The translations under genes and the position numbers were made by a program. Positions 36,734-51,700 of a DNA stretch of 64,000 nucleotides are shown here, piece by piece. Numbering within the stretch: position 1 is the first letter of the stretch; every line of letters starts with the position of its first letter. The notes under the pieces were generated by a model, which was not told where the DNA came from, searched no databases, and saw only the letters and a program-made list of their open reading frames with translations. Origin of the DNA: Dermatophagoides farinae (lineage: Eukaryota > Arthropoda > Arachnida > Sarcoptiformes > Pyroglyphidae); NCBI RefSeq assembly GCF_024713945.1, contig NC_134681.1, positions 2,480,001 to 2,544,000 on the forward strand, read 5' to 3'.

Positions 36734-39700
36734 TTATACAAATGTATATTGTATTGAGCTACTTCGTTGTTGTCGTTTATTATTTTTATCACCATTAATG
36801 GTTCCATTAGTAGTGGTATTAGTAGTAGTTATTGTGGTATTTGACTGATCATCAACATTTTCAGCCACCAAAGTTGTTTGGTCATTATTATTGTTACTGA
36901 TATTTTCATTGTTGATTTTTGACAATTTATTCATCATTTGATTACCATTTGTTTCGATATTATTATTCAATGTTGATCGTTGTTGTGAATGTTTAACTTG
37001 ATATGATGATGAAAAGCTAGTCATTTTATGGTTACCATTTCCATTTGTAGCAGCAACAGGTAATGATTGATGATTGTCCATTGTTTGGCCACCATTATTT
37101 GCAATATATTGATGATAATGATTGTTTTTAATGATTGTATTTGATGATTCTGAACCATTTATAAATGCTATGGATGATGAACCCATTGGCGATGTTTTGA
37201 GATCGTTATTTGATGATGATGACATTGATGATGAACATTGATCAATTGTATCACTTGTACTTGAACTATTAACTAATGCTGCAATTGGTGTTGTTGAACA
37301 TGACGATGATGGTGTTAGTAATGAAAAATTATCTGCACTTTCATTCAATGATGAACGATTAAATGTTAAAAGTGTTACTGGTTTTATTTGCTGACTAATT
37401 GATGAACTATGTATTGATCCTGACGAATCATTTCGATTGCGATTTCGATGCTGCTGCTTTTGTTGTTGTTGTTGTTGTTGTCCGTTATTTCCATTCATCA
37501 AATTATCATCCAATTTTTTGCTATTTAAATCACAATCAATCATATCTGTTGTTGTTGAATATTTTCGATATCCATTGGAATCATCATCATGTTTAGGTAG
37601 ATAACGTTCAATATAATTATTACGTGAAAATTCCAATTTTGTACCAAGTTTTATTTCTAATGGTGGACTTGGCAACATCATATTTACATCATTTTCATCA
37701 TCATGATTTTTTTCACTATTTTTATCTACATTATCAGTTGTAATCAATAATGGCAATGTTTCATTATTTTGGTTGTTGTTGATGGAATCATTTCGTATTT
37801 TCGATTTAACATATGTTGCATTCAATAATGGATGTGGTGGTGAATACAAATGATGATGATGAATCCGTTGATTACTATTGATTGAATGACCGTCATCGTC
37901 GTCGTTGTCATCATCATCTTCAACATCAACATTATCTGCACCATTAACTATATTTGAATTATTGAAATTATATTGTACAACATGTTGTTGTCGTTGTTGT
38001 TGTTGCTGCTGCTGCTGATCATTACTACCGGCTAGATATAAATCCGATGTATCCCAATGATAGCCTTCGGTTTGTGTTGAATTTGTCACTGTAAAATAAA
38101 TAAAAAAAAAATTTTAATCAATTCATTGATTATTGGACTTTTTGCAACTTACCATTTGAATCAGATGAATCATTAAGTGATGTACGTTTTCGATGATGAG
38201 GATGATAATGATGATTACCTGTTGATGCTAGATTTAATGAGAAATAATTTAAAATCTTTGCAAGTAATCAATAAACAAATAACTTACAGTGAATATTACC
38301 AGATATTTTGGAACGTTTTTTATTCTTTTTATTATCTTTATTCGAATTAATACTAATCATCGATGATGATGATTGATGTCTAATTGTTTCAATCATTTGT
38401 GGTGATACACTTGCAATGGGTGCATTTTTCTTGAAATTTTGTGCATAATCAATAATACCGATAACTGGTGTTTGTTGATCATAATCTTCAGAATTCAATA
38501 CACTATTACAATCGGTATTATTATTATTGTATAATTCTTGATAATTTTGTGCCGCGGATTTAATCTGATGATGATGATTGATTGTAGCTGCAGCTATATT
38601 ATTCGACATATTTGTCATTTCAAAATTATTATCCTTATTATTAATCATAGATTGATGATCACAATTTTCATGATATAACGTGGATGATGTACGATTCGCT
38701 GGTTTTGCCGACAACAATGATTCATCAGCTTCACTATTTTTTTCTGGTTTCGGTTTCTTTTTTCTTGGTCGATTACAACAAGTACAGCAAAGTACAATAA
38801 AGAATGCAACGAATACGAGAGCAATAAGTATAATGATGACAATCATCATTTCTTTATATGAAATATGAAAATATGATTCAATCAAATTGCTTGTCAATAG
38901 ACTGTGGCCATTACATTTGATGGTTGAATTTATTGGACAAACACAACGGAATGTTCCAGGTAGATTGATACAACTTGCTGATGCATGACAAGCCGGTGTA
39001 TTGAGATGACATTCATCAATATCTTGATCACAATATAAACCATGCCAACCAGCATGACAATGACACTTTGGCCCAATAGATGTTTCTTCACAAACACCAC
39101 CATTTTGACAATAATTAGCACTACAATGATGTGGTATTTGACAATTAATTCCAGCATATCCTGAACGACATTGACACCGATAACATTGTGGTGAATGATT
39201 TTGTTCACATGCATCAATATCCGATATGCAAATACCATCATTTTGACATGGTGATATACTACATGGTAATGTATCGATTTCACAATGAATGCCACGATAA
39301 CGATGTCCTGGACATTGACATACGTATGAGCCATTCGTAAGATTTTCACATTGACCCCCATTCATACATGGCTGGGAACGGCAAGCGCCAATATTTGTTT
39401 TGAATGAACAACTAAATTCAACATTGGCCAATGTTTTCAATATAACGATTGCTGATCTCGATGTTTTATGAAAAGGGATCTGTTGTCCATTGAATAAAAT
39501 ATTATCTAAACAGCCATTAAATCCATGCAGGATTTCTTCATCACCAACAATACTTTCCGAATTGGATTTAACATCGCCACCAAAATAAATATCTGATTTT
39601 AAACGATTACATGACATCGGTGCACCTGGTGCAAATCCACCACTACGATATTTTCGATCCAATATCAATGATGCTGTATTATCTTTACGTTCGACAATAA

Positions 39701-42700
39701 TTTCATGCCATTTTCCATCACTTACAAACAGATTATGTACACGTATCAAACCTTCGCCTTCACCACAATCAAACCGATATTGTATATAACCGGCAACAAT
39801 TTCTAATATAATAAACGATCGATCAGTCTGTTGGGTTAAAATACGCGCACGTAATTGTTGTGTACGAAATCTGAATGATAATTTATCGATTCTTTTCACA
39901 AATAAATATCGTACATATGATCGCCCATTAAATGACATTGGATTAAATTCCTGATAACAAACAAGTACATCACGTTCATTCGATTGACATGTTTCAGCAT
40001 TCTGATTACAATCGACACCAGATTTCCCAAATGGACATTGACAAATATAACCTAATGATGATGATACTGGTAAACATTCTTTATTCGCTGGACATGGATT
40101 ACGATAACATTCATTCACTGTTTCATTACAAAATTGACCACCAAATCCAGGCATACAAGCACAACCGAAACGAAATTCATGATACGGTGATACGAATGTA
40201 AATTTTTGACTAACAACATATGTGATTTGATTCTCACTCAAATATAATTCTTCACGACATTCACCATTTTCACATTGAATATCTTGACATTGTGATCGTT
40301 GTGATAATTCATCGAATGATAATCCAATTTGATTTTCGATAAAATATTTATTTTCCATCAGTTTGGCACGAATCGTTTCACGGCTTAAATGATGCGATGG
40401 ATGATTATCATCATTATCATTTGTTGTTATGGCAAACATTAAGCTCACTGAATCATATTGTTCATTATTATGTCGACGACGTTTTTGTGTCGCTACAGTC
40501 GTGGTCGATGATGAAATAACTTGTTGAACACTAAGTATAATCACATCATTTGTGCGAACTTTGAATAATGTTTTCATTGATCGAATAAAATTTTTCAAAT
40601 AATTATTAAAAAAATCTTGCACTCTTATCGAATAGATTTTGATGACCATTGCATTTTCAATCATCGATTCAGTAATGGCAATCACTTCAATTTCAATCAA
40701 ACCCCATGATTGAAATTTTTCATCCGATACAGTGACATTAATATGATATTTACCAATATCTAATCCAGGTAATGCACGTATAAAACCTTCATTCATGTCG
40801 ATGGCAAAAATATTCTGATTATCATCAGGATTTGCCAAACTATATGTAAGTTTATCGAATGGATCATCATCGGTGGCATTAATTTGACCAATCAATCCAC
40901 CTGGGAAATGATCCAATGAATTTATAGCAATCGATAATGGATGTACTTTTGGTGGTGTTTTTGATTCTTGTATAATCAAAATATTCAGCCATCCAATAGT
41001 CGATAATGGTGGATTACCGGAATCGGTTACTTTGATAACAAGATTATATTCCGATTGATCTTGATGGCGGAAAACAGTATTTGTATGCAACGTACAATCA
41101 ATGATAATGAATTTTTCATCTTGATTGCCTTCAACAAATTCAAATTTGAATGGTCCAGAATTCAATGAACTATCTGGATCATGAATGTTGAATTCAAAAA
41201 ATTTATATCCAATCGGTCGATTTTCTTTCAAATGAATAGTTTGATTAATTTTATCAAAAATAGGTGCATTATCATTATAATCGGATATTTCAACATTAAT
41301 CAATACGGATGCAGAAAATGGCACCGGTTTTCCATTGTCCGAACAAAATACTTCAAGTATATATGATGATAACATTTCACGGTCTAGTTGTTTGCCAACA
41401 GTCAATATACCAAGTAATGGTTCAATATTAAATTCTTTATAGGAAAGATTATCATTCACAAATGAATATGTTAGATTGGCATTTGAAGGTGAATCACCAT
41501 CACTGGCAACAATTTGATAGATTTTATCGCCAATCTGTGCATCTTCACGTATGACAATTTCATATGAACGTTGAGAAAATTGTGGACGCATATCATTAAT
41601 GTCATTAACATTTATTAATAGATTAACTTCATTCGATAATGGCGGTATGCCTTGATCTTTAGCTTCAATGATAAGAAAATATTCATTACTTTGTTCATAA
41701 TCAAGATCATTTGCCACTCGTATTGATCCGGTTTTACTATCAATAGCAAATGTATCGTTAATATTTCCATTGATAATTTTATATCGTATTTCAGCATTAA
41801 TGCCAGTATCTTTACTTGTTGCAAATATTCGTATCACTTCAGTACCGATAGCAACATTTTCATCGATATTGGCTTTATATGATTGCATTTCAAATTCCGG
41901 TGCATTATCATTAATATCGGTTACATTCACTGTAAATGATGTTGTTGAATTCAGCATTGGCATATTTGAATCATAAGCCATAATCGTTAGATTATAGAAT
42001 GAACAAGTTTCACGATCTAATGTTTTAGCCAAACGTATAATGCCACTATTTTCATGTATAAGAAATTCACCAATAGAATCAATCAGTTCATAGGTAATCT
42101 GACGATTTAGTCCAATATCCAGATCGATGGCACTAATTTTTCCAAGTATCATACCAACAGGTGAATCTTCCGGTACATGAACTGAATTCAATTGCATTAA
42201 AAATCTAGGTGGTTCATCATTAATATCACTGTATGAAAGAAAAAAAATGAGCTTATCAATCTGGAAAATTTATTAAAACTTACCTTAGAAGGATTTCAAC
42301 ATTGCTTGTACAATGCCAATCACGATTCTGATAATCATATACGATAACATTGAATAGATAGATTGAATGATGTTCGCGATCAAGTTTTGCATTCGTCTTT
42401 AAACGGCCACTAAATGCATCGACAACGAAATGATTTTTATGATCACCATCAAGCACAAAATAAAGTTTAGCATTTTCAGCATCATCTTGATCGACAGCTT
42501 CCACTGTAAGAATATGTGTTCCTATGGGAACCGATTCACTAACCATTTCAACATATTTTGATTTCACACAAATCGGACCATTATCATTTACATCCAAGAC
42601 ATCGATTAAAACTTCAGATTCCGTATGATATTTTCCATCCGTAACCAATATTTTTAATGAATATTGATCAATCATTTCACGATCGAGCGATTTATTTACA

Positions 42701-45700
42701 TAAACATCACCAGATGATGATATGGCAAAATGATGTAAATGGTCACCTTTTGATATATAATAACGAAGTTCAGCATTCATATCTGGATCATCAACTTTAA
42801 TGCGAAGAATAACGGTACCAAGAAAACTATTCTCATAGATTGCTGCAATTGAACGAGCTGGTTCAATTACAGGCGGATTATCATTAACATCATAAACAGC
42901 AATATAAAGTGATGTAGAATTTTCATGTAAACCATCCGTTATATCAATCTGTAGATTATAATGTTCCATTGTTTCTCGATCTAAATTTTTAGTCAATGAG
43001 ATCCAACCAGAATTTTCATCAATTCGAAATGTGCCATCATGATCATTGCGTATACTATATTTCAGGGCATTATTCAATAGATCAATATCATTATCAAGTG
43101 CTGTCATTTTGAAAATTGTCGAACCAATTTCTTGATTTTCAGCCAACGAAAGATAATAGGATGCTGAATCAAAATAAGGTGTACAATCATTTTCATCCAT
43201 AATATTGATAATAACATAGAAATAATCCGTCACATGATAGATTTTATCATAAACACGTAATGCTAAAATATGTTTAGATTTCATTTCACGATCCAATGGT
43301 TCATTCACATAGATCCGTCCATCACTATCGATGCGGAATTTATTTGAATCTGAACGTTGATCTAAGCCAACAATTTCGATATCAACATCTTTATGATAAT
43401 TAGCTAGATTCAGGCTTGCCACAATTGAATTACGTTCAATATTTTCTTTAACAAATACTTCATATAGGAATGCATCACGTTTATGATGAACGCATGAATC
43501 AACAATTTCGATGGTGATTGGTACAACATTTGAAATTAATCGTTTTTGAATATTTTTGTGACCACCAACGTTACGAATAGTGTTTGGAACATTGAAAGCT
43601 TTCACAAAGAATTGAATCTTTTTTCCAGCCAATTGTGTAAGATTCTTACGAATATAAATATAACCAGTATCGGAGGCAATTTCAAAATATTCATTCATAT
43701 GATTCATCATTGCTACTGTTTCAAGATCATTTACATCATCATAGATTGAATATTGAATAGCGATATTATCCACATCTTCATCATCATCGACAGCTAATAC
43801 GGATAAAATGGTTGAATCAACAGGTACATCTGTGCATACAGAACATTTATATTCATCAACAATAAATCTTGGTCCATTATCATTTTGATCGATTAATGCA
43901 ATACGTATTGCAGATACACCAATACGTTTACCACGATCTTGTGCACCCAATATTAGCCAATAAAATTTATCATCTTTCTCATAATCTAATTCCATTTTTA
44001 ATCGTATTTCACCTGTAGTTTGATCGACATTGAAATATTTTCTTCCATAATCATTCAGTATATGATATTCAATTTGGCCATAAATATTATCATCATAATC
44101 AGTGGCATTTACGGTTAATAATGATGTGCCGATTGGTTGATTTTCACCAATAGCAACATTATTCAATATACGATTAAAACGTGGTGAAAAATTATTTGTA
44201 GGTCGAATTATGATTGAATACGTTTCTGTTGATGAATATATGCCATCCGTAATGGAAATATTCAAAACATAATGATGTTTAGTAACACGATGATCTTGAC
44301 GATGATGATAAAGATAACGTGAATTTTTCAAATTCCTTACATACAATGAACCAGTCATTTCATCAATTTTGAATGCCATATCAGCACCGGATATTATTTT
44401 ATAACGTAATTTATCTTGATCACTTTCATCTGCATCATAGCCAATGATTTTTGTTACAAATCCATCATTATCAATATCTTCATCGATTGTTGTTGTAAAT
44501 GTTGCTGGTAAAATTGGTGCATTATCATTCACATCCAATATTTCGATCCAAACTTGTGCTGTTGATGTCAATTGTACGGAACCATAATCATTGACCATTA
44601 TTTCGAAATGATAAAATGATTCAGTCTCATAATCAAGACTATTTTTCAAATAAATGATTCCATCATCGGGCGATATATAGAAATGACTTTTATTCATACT
44701 CATTCCCATTATATGATATTGTAGCCTGGAATTTGCACCACTATCCGGATCATAAGCATCGACACGTAAAACAGATGAACCGACCATCAAATTTTCCGGT
44801 ATTGAAACATTGTAATAAAATTTTGTAAACATTGGCTGATTATCGTTAATATCATCGACTATTTAATAGAAAAAAAATTAAAGAGAGAATTTCGATCAAA
44901 TTAACCATTACATGATTGAAACATCATTTTCGAAATTTTTTCTACCTTTAATAAAAACATTAACTGTGGATGATGTATCCGAAATGGCATCTGTAGCCGA
45001 TATAAGTAAATTATATTGGCTGGTAGTTTCACGATCCAATTTTTCCACCACACTTATCGTACCTACATAGATTGAATCAAAATCAAATTTAGTGAAATGC
45101 GATAAAAAATGTTTTATATATGTAAAAAACAAGAGAAAAAAATTTTCATCGCCTCAACACTCACATAATGTATTACTCATCGTTGATAGATCTGTGATAA
45201 TTTTTTTTTTTTTTTTTTGGTTTTTGCCCACCCGATGAATTTTTTTTTTAAGTTTAGTGTAGGAAAATAGTAAGGGAGAAAATAGCAGTAGTAGTAGTAG
45301 TAGAAAATGGTAATTAGATGTATGTAGTGAAATATGTGACAAAAAAAAACCCAGATAACCCAGATAGTTAAAATAGTGAAAAAAAACGATGATTATTGAT
45401 GATGATGATGATTTTTATATGGACGATGAAAAGAATGACAAACAACAAAAAGAAAATGAGTAAATTTTAGATTAGTTGAGAGAAAGAGAGAGTAAATGTA
45501 AATTAGTTCAATTAGATGTGTGTGTGTGTGTGAATTGATTGACATGAAAACAAAAACAGAAAAAAACAAAAACAAAAAACAAAATAAAAACAAAAACAAA
45601 AACAAAAACAAACCTGTATTAAAATCAAGTAGAAATTCATCATTATCATTTCCAGCTTCAATCTGATAGAAAATTTGTCGACCGTGTGAACTTTCGGCTT

Positions 45701-48700
45701 TTATTGTTAAAAATGGTAACATTGGTGGATAATTTTCATTGATTGTAATATTATAATATGATTGTGTGAATAATGGTATGCCACCAGTGATCATACGTAA
45801 TGTAACGTTTATCATTGAATTCATGGATGGTTGACCTATTAGTAAAACGGAAATGAAAGCAAAAATTTGGCAAAAATTTGACAATCAAAAATTTTTTTTA
45901 CCTAAATCTTTAGCCATAACAAGTAATGTATAGTTAACAGGGTAATTGTTATCACCATCATCATTGAAATCATTGTTGTTGATTGTACGGGCAATGGTTA
46001 AATGACCGGTTATTGTATTCAATGCAAATAGATTATTTGGATCACCAGAAACAATTGAATAATGTATTTTCCCATTAATACCATCATCCATATCGACAGC
46101 TTGAATTTTGCCAATAAGATCACCAATATTAGAATCAGAATTGAAAACAAATTGATATGGTAAACCAACAAATTTCGGTTGATTATCATTAACATCATCA
46201 ACATTGATTTCAATTAATGTTTGTGCAATTCGATTACGAATAGAAATCGATTGAACTTCAATAGCTAATTCAAATCTTTTGTTTTGAAATAAAATAAAAA
46301 ATAAAATTGATTCAACAGTTGTAAAAATGAATAAAATAAAAAAACACATACTTTGGTGTTGTCTCACGATCAACCGGTATTCCACGATAAAGTATTGCAC
46401 CCGAAGTACGAGCAATTTTAAATAGTTGTGTTGGTGTCATAATTCGAAATATTAAATGTTCATGAAGTTTATTACCATCAATAGTTGGCATTAAAATTGT
46501 GCGTAGATTTGATGAATTTTCACGTATCGATGCTTGATAACGTTTTTGTCGGAAACGTAATGTACTTATGGGCATTTTCTTGACATTAATTATTACTTTT
46601 GCTTCGCCGGTAAATTTACCATCACTAACAGTGACTACAAGTTCATGAATACCAAGTTTAATATCCGGTTTCGTAGTCATAATCTGACCTGTTGTTGAAT
46701 TGATCCAGAATTTCTTTTCTTCATCATTCAATTTTTGCGTGGACTTCAATTGATAACTGAGATCTGGATTCCAATCACTTGAGCTATCGATATTTTTATC
46801 TGGATTAAAATCACAATCAATAGCGGCAACTTTGGTGATGATAACATTTGAAAATGTCGGCAGAAAAAGTGTTGCATGAAATTTATTCACAACAAATACA
46901 GGTGGACAATCATTTACTGGTAAACACCGAATACGAACTGTTGCATCATCGGACGCTTTCAATTTCGGTGTGCCATCATCAACTACAGAAACGGAAAATT
47001 CCATCTGTTGATGTTTATCATCACAATCCAACATACGTATCAATGAAATGGCACCAGTACGTGGTTCAATACGAAAATATTCACGAGCTTCATGTTCAAC
47101 AATTTGATAGACAAGATTATAGAATGAATCCTTATCATAAGCACGAATAACTAATGGTGAACCAGATTCAGTTTGAACAAATGTATTGATTGGTGTTGTT
47201 TCAAAAATTTGTCCCTCGAATATAGTCTGATTCCAATATGGTGCATTATCATTGATATCAATCACATTGACAAATACTTTGGTTGTCACATTTGCACCCA
47301 TTAAATTTGATGCTTCAATTGTCAGCTGATATGCCGGACAATGTTCATAATCTAATGATCGACGAACATATAGCTCACCATTATTAACATTTATAGCAAA
47401 CATTTTATCCGGATCACCACCGATAATGGTGAAAAAACTGGTCTGTTTATTAATCATCTTAACAGATATGATAACTGTGCCGACTTTTTCATCTTCACGA
47501 ACTTCAACCACATAATTTGTTTGTTCAAATTTTGGTGGTGAATTATCCGGTAATGTAATCAATATATGTACATTTGCAGTATTACTTAATGATGGTTGAC
47601 CTTGATCATTGGCTTTCACCAATAAATAATATTCAGATAATTGGCGAAAATTCAGCTGTTTCGCAACAAATATGTAGCCAAGATCCGTTTCAATGTCGAA
47701 TGTTTGATCAATATTACCAGAGATGATTGTATAATTAATTTTAGCATTATTTCCATAATCAGTATCGAATGCTTGTACCTGTAATATTGAGGTGCCGATC
47801 GATGATGATTCCACAACATTTGTCTCAAAATATGGGGTAATAAATTGCGGTGATTGATCATTCACATCAATTACATTGATTATAACTTTAGTGAATGCAC
47901 GTTGATTTAATGAACGGCTATGTTTACGACCGGATCTTGCTTCCACCACCATTACATGTTGTTTGCCTTGTTCATAGTCTAATCGATTTTTGATCCGAAT
48001 ACGACCAGACCAACTTTCCACTTCGAATTTCGTCAATGTTTCCGGTGATTGCGTTGAATATATTGAAAATGATGTCTGATCATTTAAATCAGTAATGACA
48101 TTCAATTTAAGTACATCACTACCAACTGTTATGTTTTCAAATACATTAACAACATATTTTTCTTGTCCAAATGACATAATGTCATCAAAATCATTCATAA
48201 TATTCACTAAAATATTAATAGTAGAATTATCTTGACCATCGGTTGCCAATAATGTCAGATTAAATTGACTGATAAATTGATTACGTAATGATTTTGCCAC
48301 TACTAATGCACCAGTATCAAGAAATGCAAATGAATCATCAACATTACCATCAATAATATGATAACATAATCGATCATTATCATCATCAGATGATTTGATC
48401 CACGCAGCCGTATAGCCAACAATTTCATTACGATTAATCATTATAATTGAATCAAATGGTTCAATTGATGGTTTATGATTATTCTCACGAATATTCACTG
48501 CCAATACACGTATTATAATATGTACAGTTGATGTAAATGGATTCGGTTGATTACAATCAGCAATTCTTACGACAAAATCATAACTTCCTTTTATTATCTT
48601 ATCTTTTGTTGGATAAATATGTCCACTATTCGTGTCAAGATGAAAGTATTTTTTTTCATTCCCTTCAATTATTTCATATGAAATCGTACAACGACCATCA

Positions 48701-51700
48701 TCATCATCTTGATCATAGGCAATAATCTGACAAACTGGTAATCTTTTATCAATTTGTTCACCATACATATAACAACGATATGTATTCATTACTGATTTTG
48801 GCTCAAATTCATTCACATCCAATATATTCACAATGATTGGTGTGCGTGATTTTAAAAATGTTGTCATCATCATTTCATTATGATTCGTATGATTATTGTC
48901 ATTAATGATTGGTTCCATTACATCTAAATCCAATACATATCTTGAAATGGTTTCACGATCTAATTTATCAGTCGTTCGTACGTAACCATTATTATCAATT
49001 TCAAATGGCACTTGTCGATCACTAATATTGAATAAAATTATATTCGATCCATCCATTGAATGATGATGATGATGATTGAAATCTTGGTCATATGCCTCAA
49101 TCTGTAATATAAGACTACCGATTGGAATATTTTCCAATACATTTACTGTATAGAATGATTCTTTTGTTATTGGTGGCATATCATTAACATTTTCAATTTC
49201 AATATATAATTCCAAGAAACTTGCTAATGGCACTGCAGCACGATCTTTGGCAACAATTGTAAGCCAAAAATGTGATGAAATTTCACAATCCAATATTACA
49301 GCCGTATAAATATTTCCATTCGAATCGATTGTAAATCTACCAAGACCATCACCACCAATAATTTGATAAATTAATGGCAGATTTGGATTATCCTGATCAT
49401 ATGCTGTTACTTTGGTGACAAACGAACCGATTGGCATATTCTCTTTAATGGTTGCATTATCATAGAAATTCGGAAATTTCGGTGAATAATAATTTTCATT
49501 TACATCTTCAATTTCAATAATAAAATATGTACTTGTTGATAATGGTGGTTTGCCTTCATCCGTGGCCGTAATAGTTAGATTATAAAGTTGAATTTTTTCA
49601 TAATCCAGTGATTTATGTAGACGAATATTACCAGTCAAATCATCAATAGAAAATGTATTATTTTCTGTATCAAATATCGTATAACGTATATCACCGGATT
49701 CATTTTCATCCTGATCAAATGCTGATATACGCATCAAACGTGTACCGATTGGTATATCTTCACGTACTTTTAGAAAATATGAACTTTGAAAAAATAATGG
49801 TGCATTATCATTGATATCTAATGGAAGAAAAAAAACGATGTCAAGGTTATTAGCCATATTTATTAGCAGTTTAAGAGCAAAAACAAATGCTTAAACTTTG
49901 ATAAACTTACCGAGAACTTGTATGGTTATCACAGCAGTTGTTGATAATGGTGGTTTTCCTGAATCCGAAACCGTTACATAAAGAATATATTTATCGATTG
50001 TTTCACGATCCAATTTTTGTTCTAATCGTAATGTACCATTATGAAGATCAATGGAAAATGTATCCGCATGTCCATCAATAAAATATTCAAGACGAGCATT
50101 TTCTTCTGAATCTTTATCTTGTGCATAAATCATACCAATTATTGTTTTTGGCTGTGTTGATTCCGATATTTTAAATACATAATCATCAACATCAACAATT
50201 GGTTTATTATCATTAACATCTTCAACGATGATTGTAATGGTTTTATTCGAACATTTTTGATTTTCCACACATTGATCACAGACAGTGATGAATAGTTTTA
50301 ACTGTTTGATTGTTTCATAATCTAATTGTTCAATTAGATATAGGTTACCATCATATTGACCAATTTCGAAATAGATTTTTTTATTATTATCCAAATAATC
50401 CAAATCATGTTCAATTTCTTGTATATTCAATGACCATACAAGTGTTGAATCAAATCCTGTATCACTATCATTTGGCAATTATTGTCGCTACTTTTGTTCG
50501 TATCGGTGTATCTTCACGTAATCGTATTTCATTTGATTTATCAATAAATATTGGCGAATGATTCTCATGATGATGATGATGATGATGCGGAGATTTTCGC
50601 AATAATTGAATGGCATCTTTCTCTTCCGGTTGTAATTGTATTGAATCCAATATAAATGAAATTCTATGCTGTTGTTTCGATTTATTCCGTATACCAGAAT
50701 CAATACATTGAACATTGATATTTCGTTGCTGTTTCAATGTCGATAAACGTTTAGATCGAATATCTTTTCGTCTTTTGTTGTTATTTTTTGTTGTTGTTGT
50801 TGTTGTTGCTGTTGAATGTGCATTATTATCATCATCAACTAGAACAATGTTTATTGGATTTGTATCGGAAAAATAATGTCCATCCGTCGCTGATGCTGTC
50901 AAGGTCCATAAAATTTTATTATTATTGGCATTGGCATTGGCATTCATACGATTGTTCAATGATTTTATCTCTTTTTTTAGATTACAAATCAATTCAAGTT
51001 CACCAGTTTTTTCATCCAAACGAAAACAACGTTCAGCTTCTGGTTGTAATTGTTGTGTGAATAAACGATAATAAATTGTATTATTATTTTCGTAATTCTT
51101 GTTTTTATTATGATCATTCAATCGATCTAGATCAATTGCCGATAATTTCAATAATTGTGTGAATGGTTTTGTTTCAACTGGTAGATATATCGTACAATTA
51201 ATACGTTCAAATTGTGGACGATGGTCATTTGAATCGACAATACTGATATTGATTGCCATTTGATTTTGTCGCCGGAATGGTTCACCCCAATCCGATGCAC
51301 GTATAAATAATAGATAATTATGACGCATCAATTCAAAATCAAGTGGTTGACTGATATAAATGTCACCTTTATATTGATCAATAGCGAATGGTAATTGATC
51401 AACATCCGGGCCATAATACAATAGTTCATATGTTACAAATCGATTATTCGTTTCTGAATCATAATCATCAGCTTCCACATGATATATCACACTTGCATTT
51501 GGTTTATTCTCTTCAATCGATAATTGTACAATACCATTTGGTGGTATATCGAAATTTCTAAATTGTGGATAATTATCATTAACATCCATAATATCTATAA
51601 AGACCATTGTGGTTGCAATTTGATTCATTTGATGTTGTGCACGAACCACTAGACGATATTCGGCTACATTTTCACGATCAAGTCGACTACGTGTATAGAT

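Noticed and set aside
38930-39361. 143-residue minus-strand frame overlapping the EGF region of the Fat-like gene
   Set aside because: Shadow frame of a strongly conserved coding exon, with Val/Ile/His bias caused by the real frame.
49891-50500. An intron at the Fat-like frame break (GTAGCG to ATACAG)
   Set aside because: It would be only about 36 nt, would delete the conserved start of the repeat and does not restore the frame.
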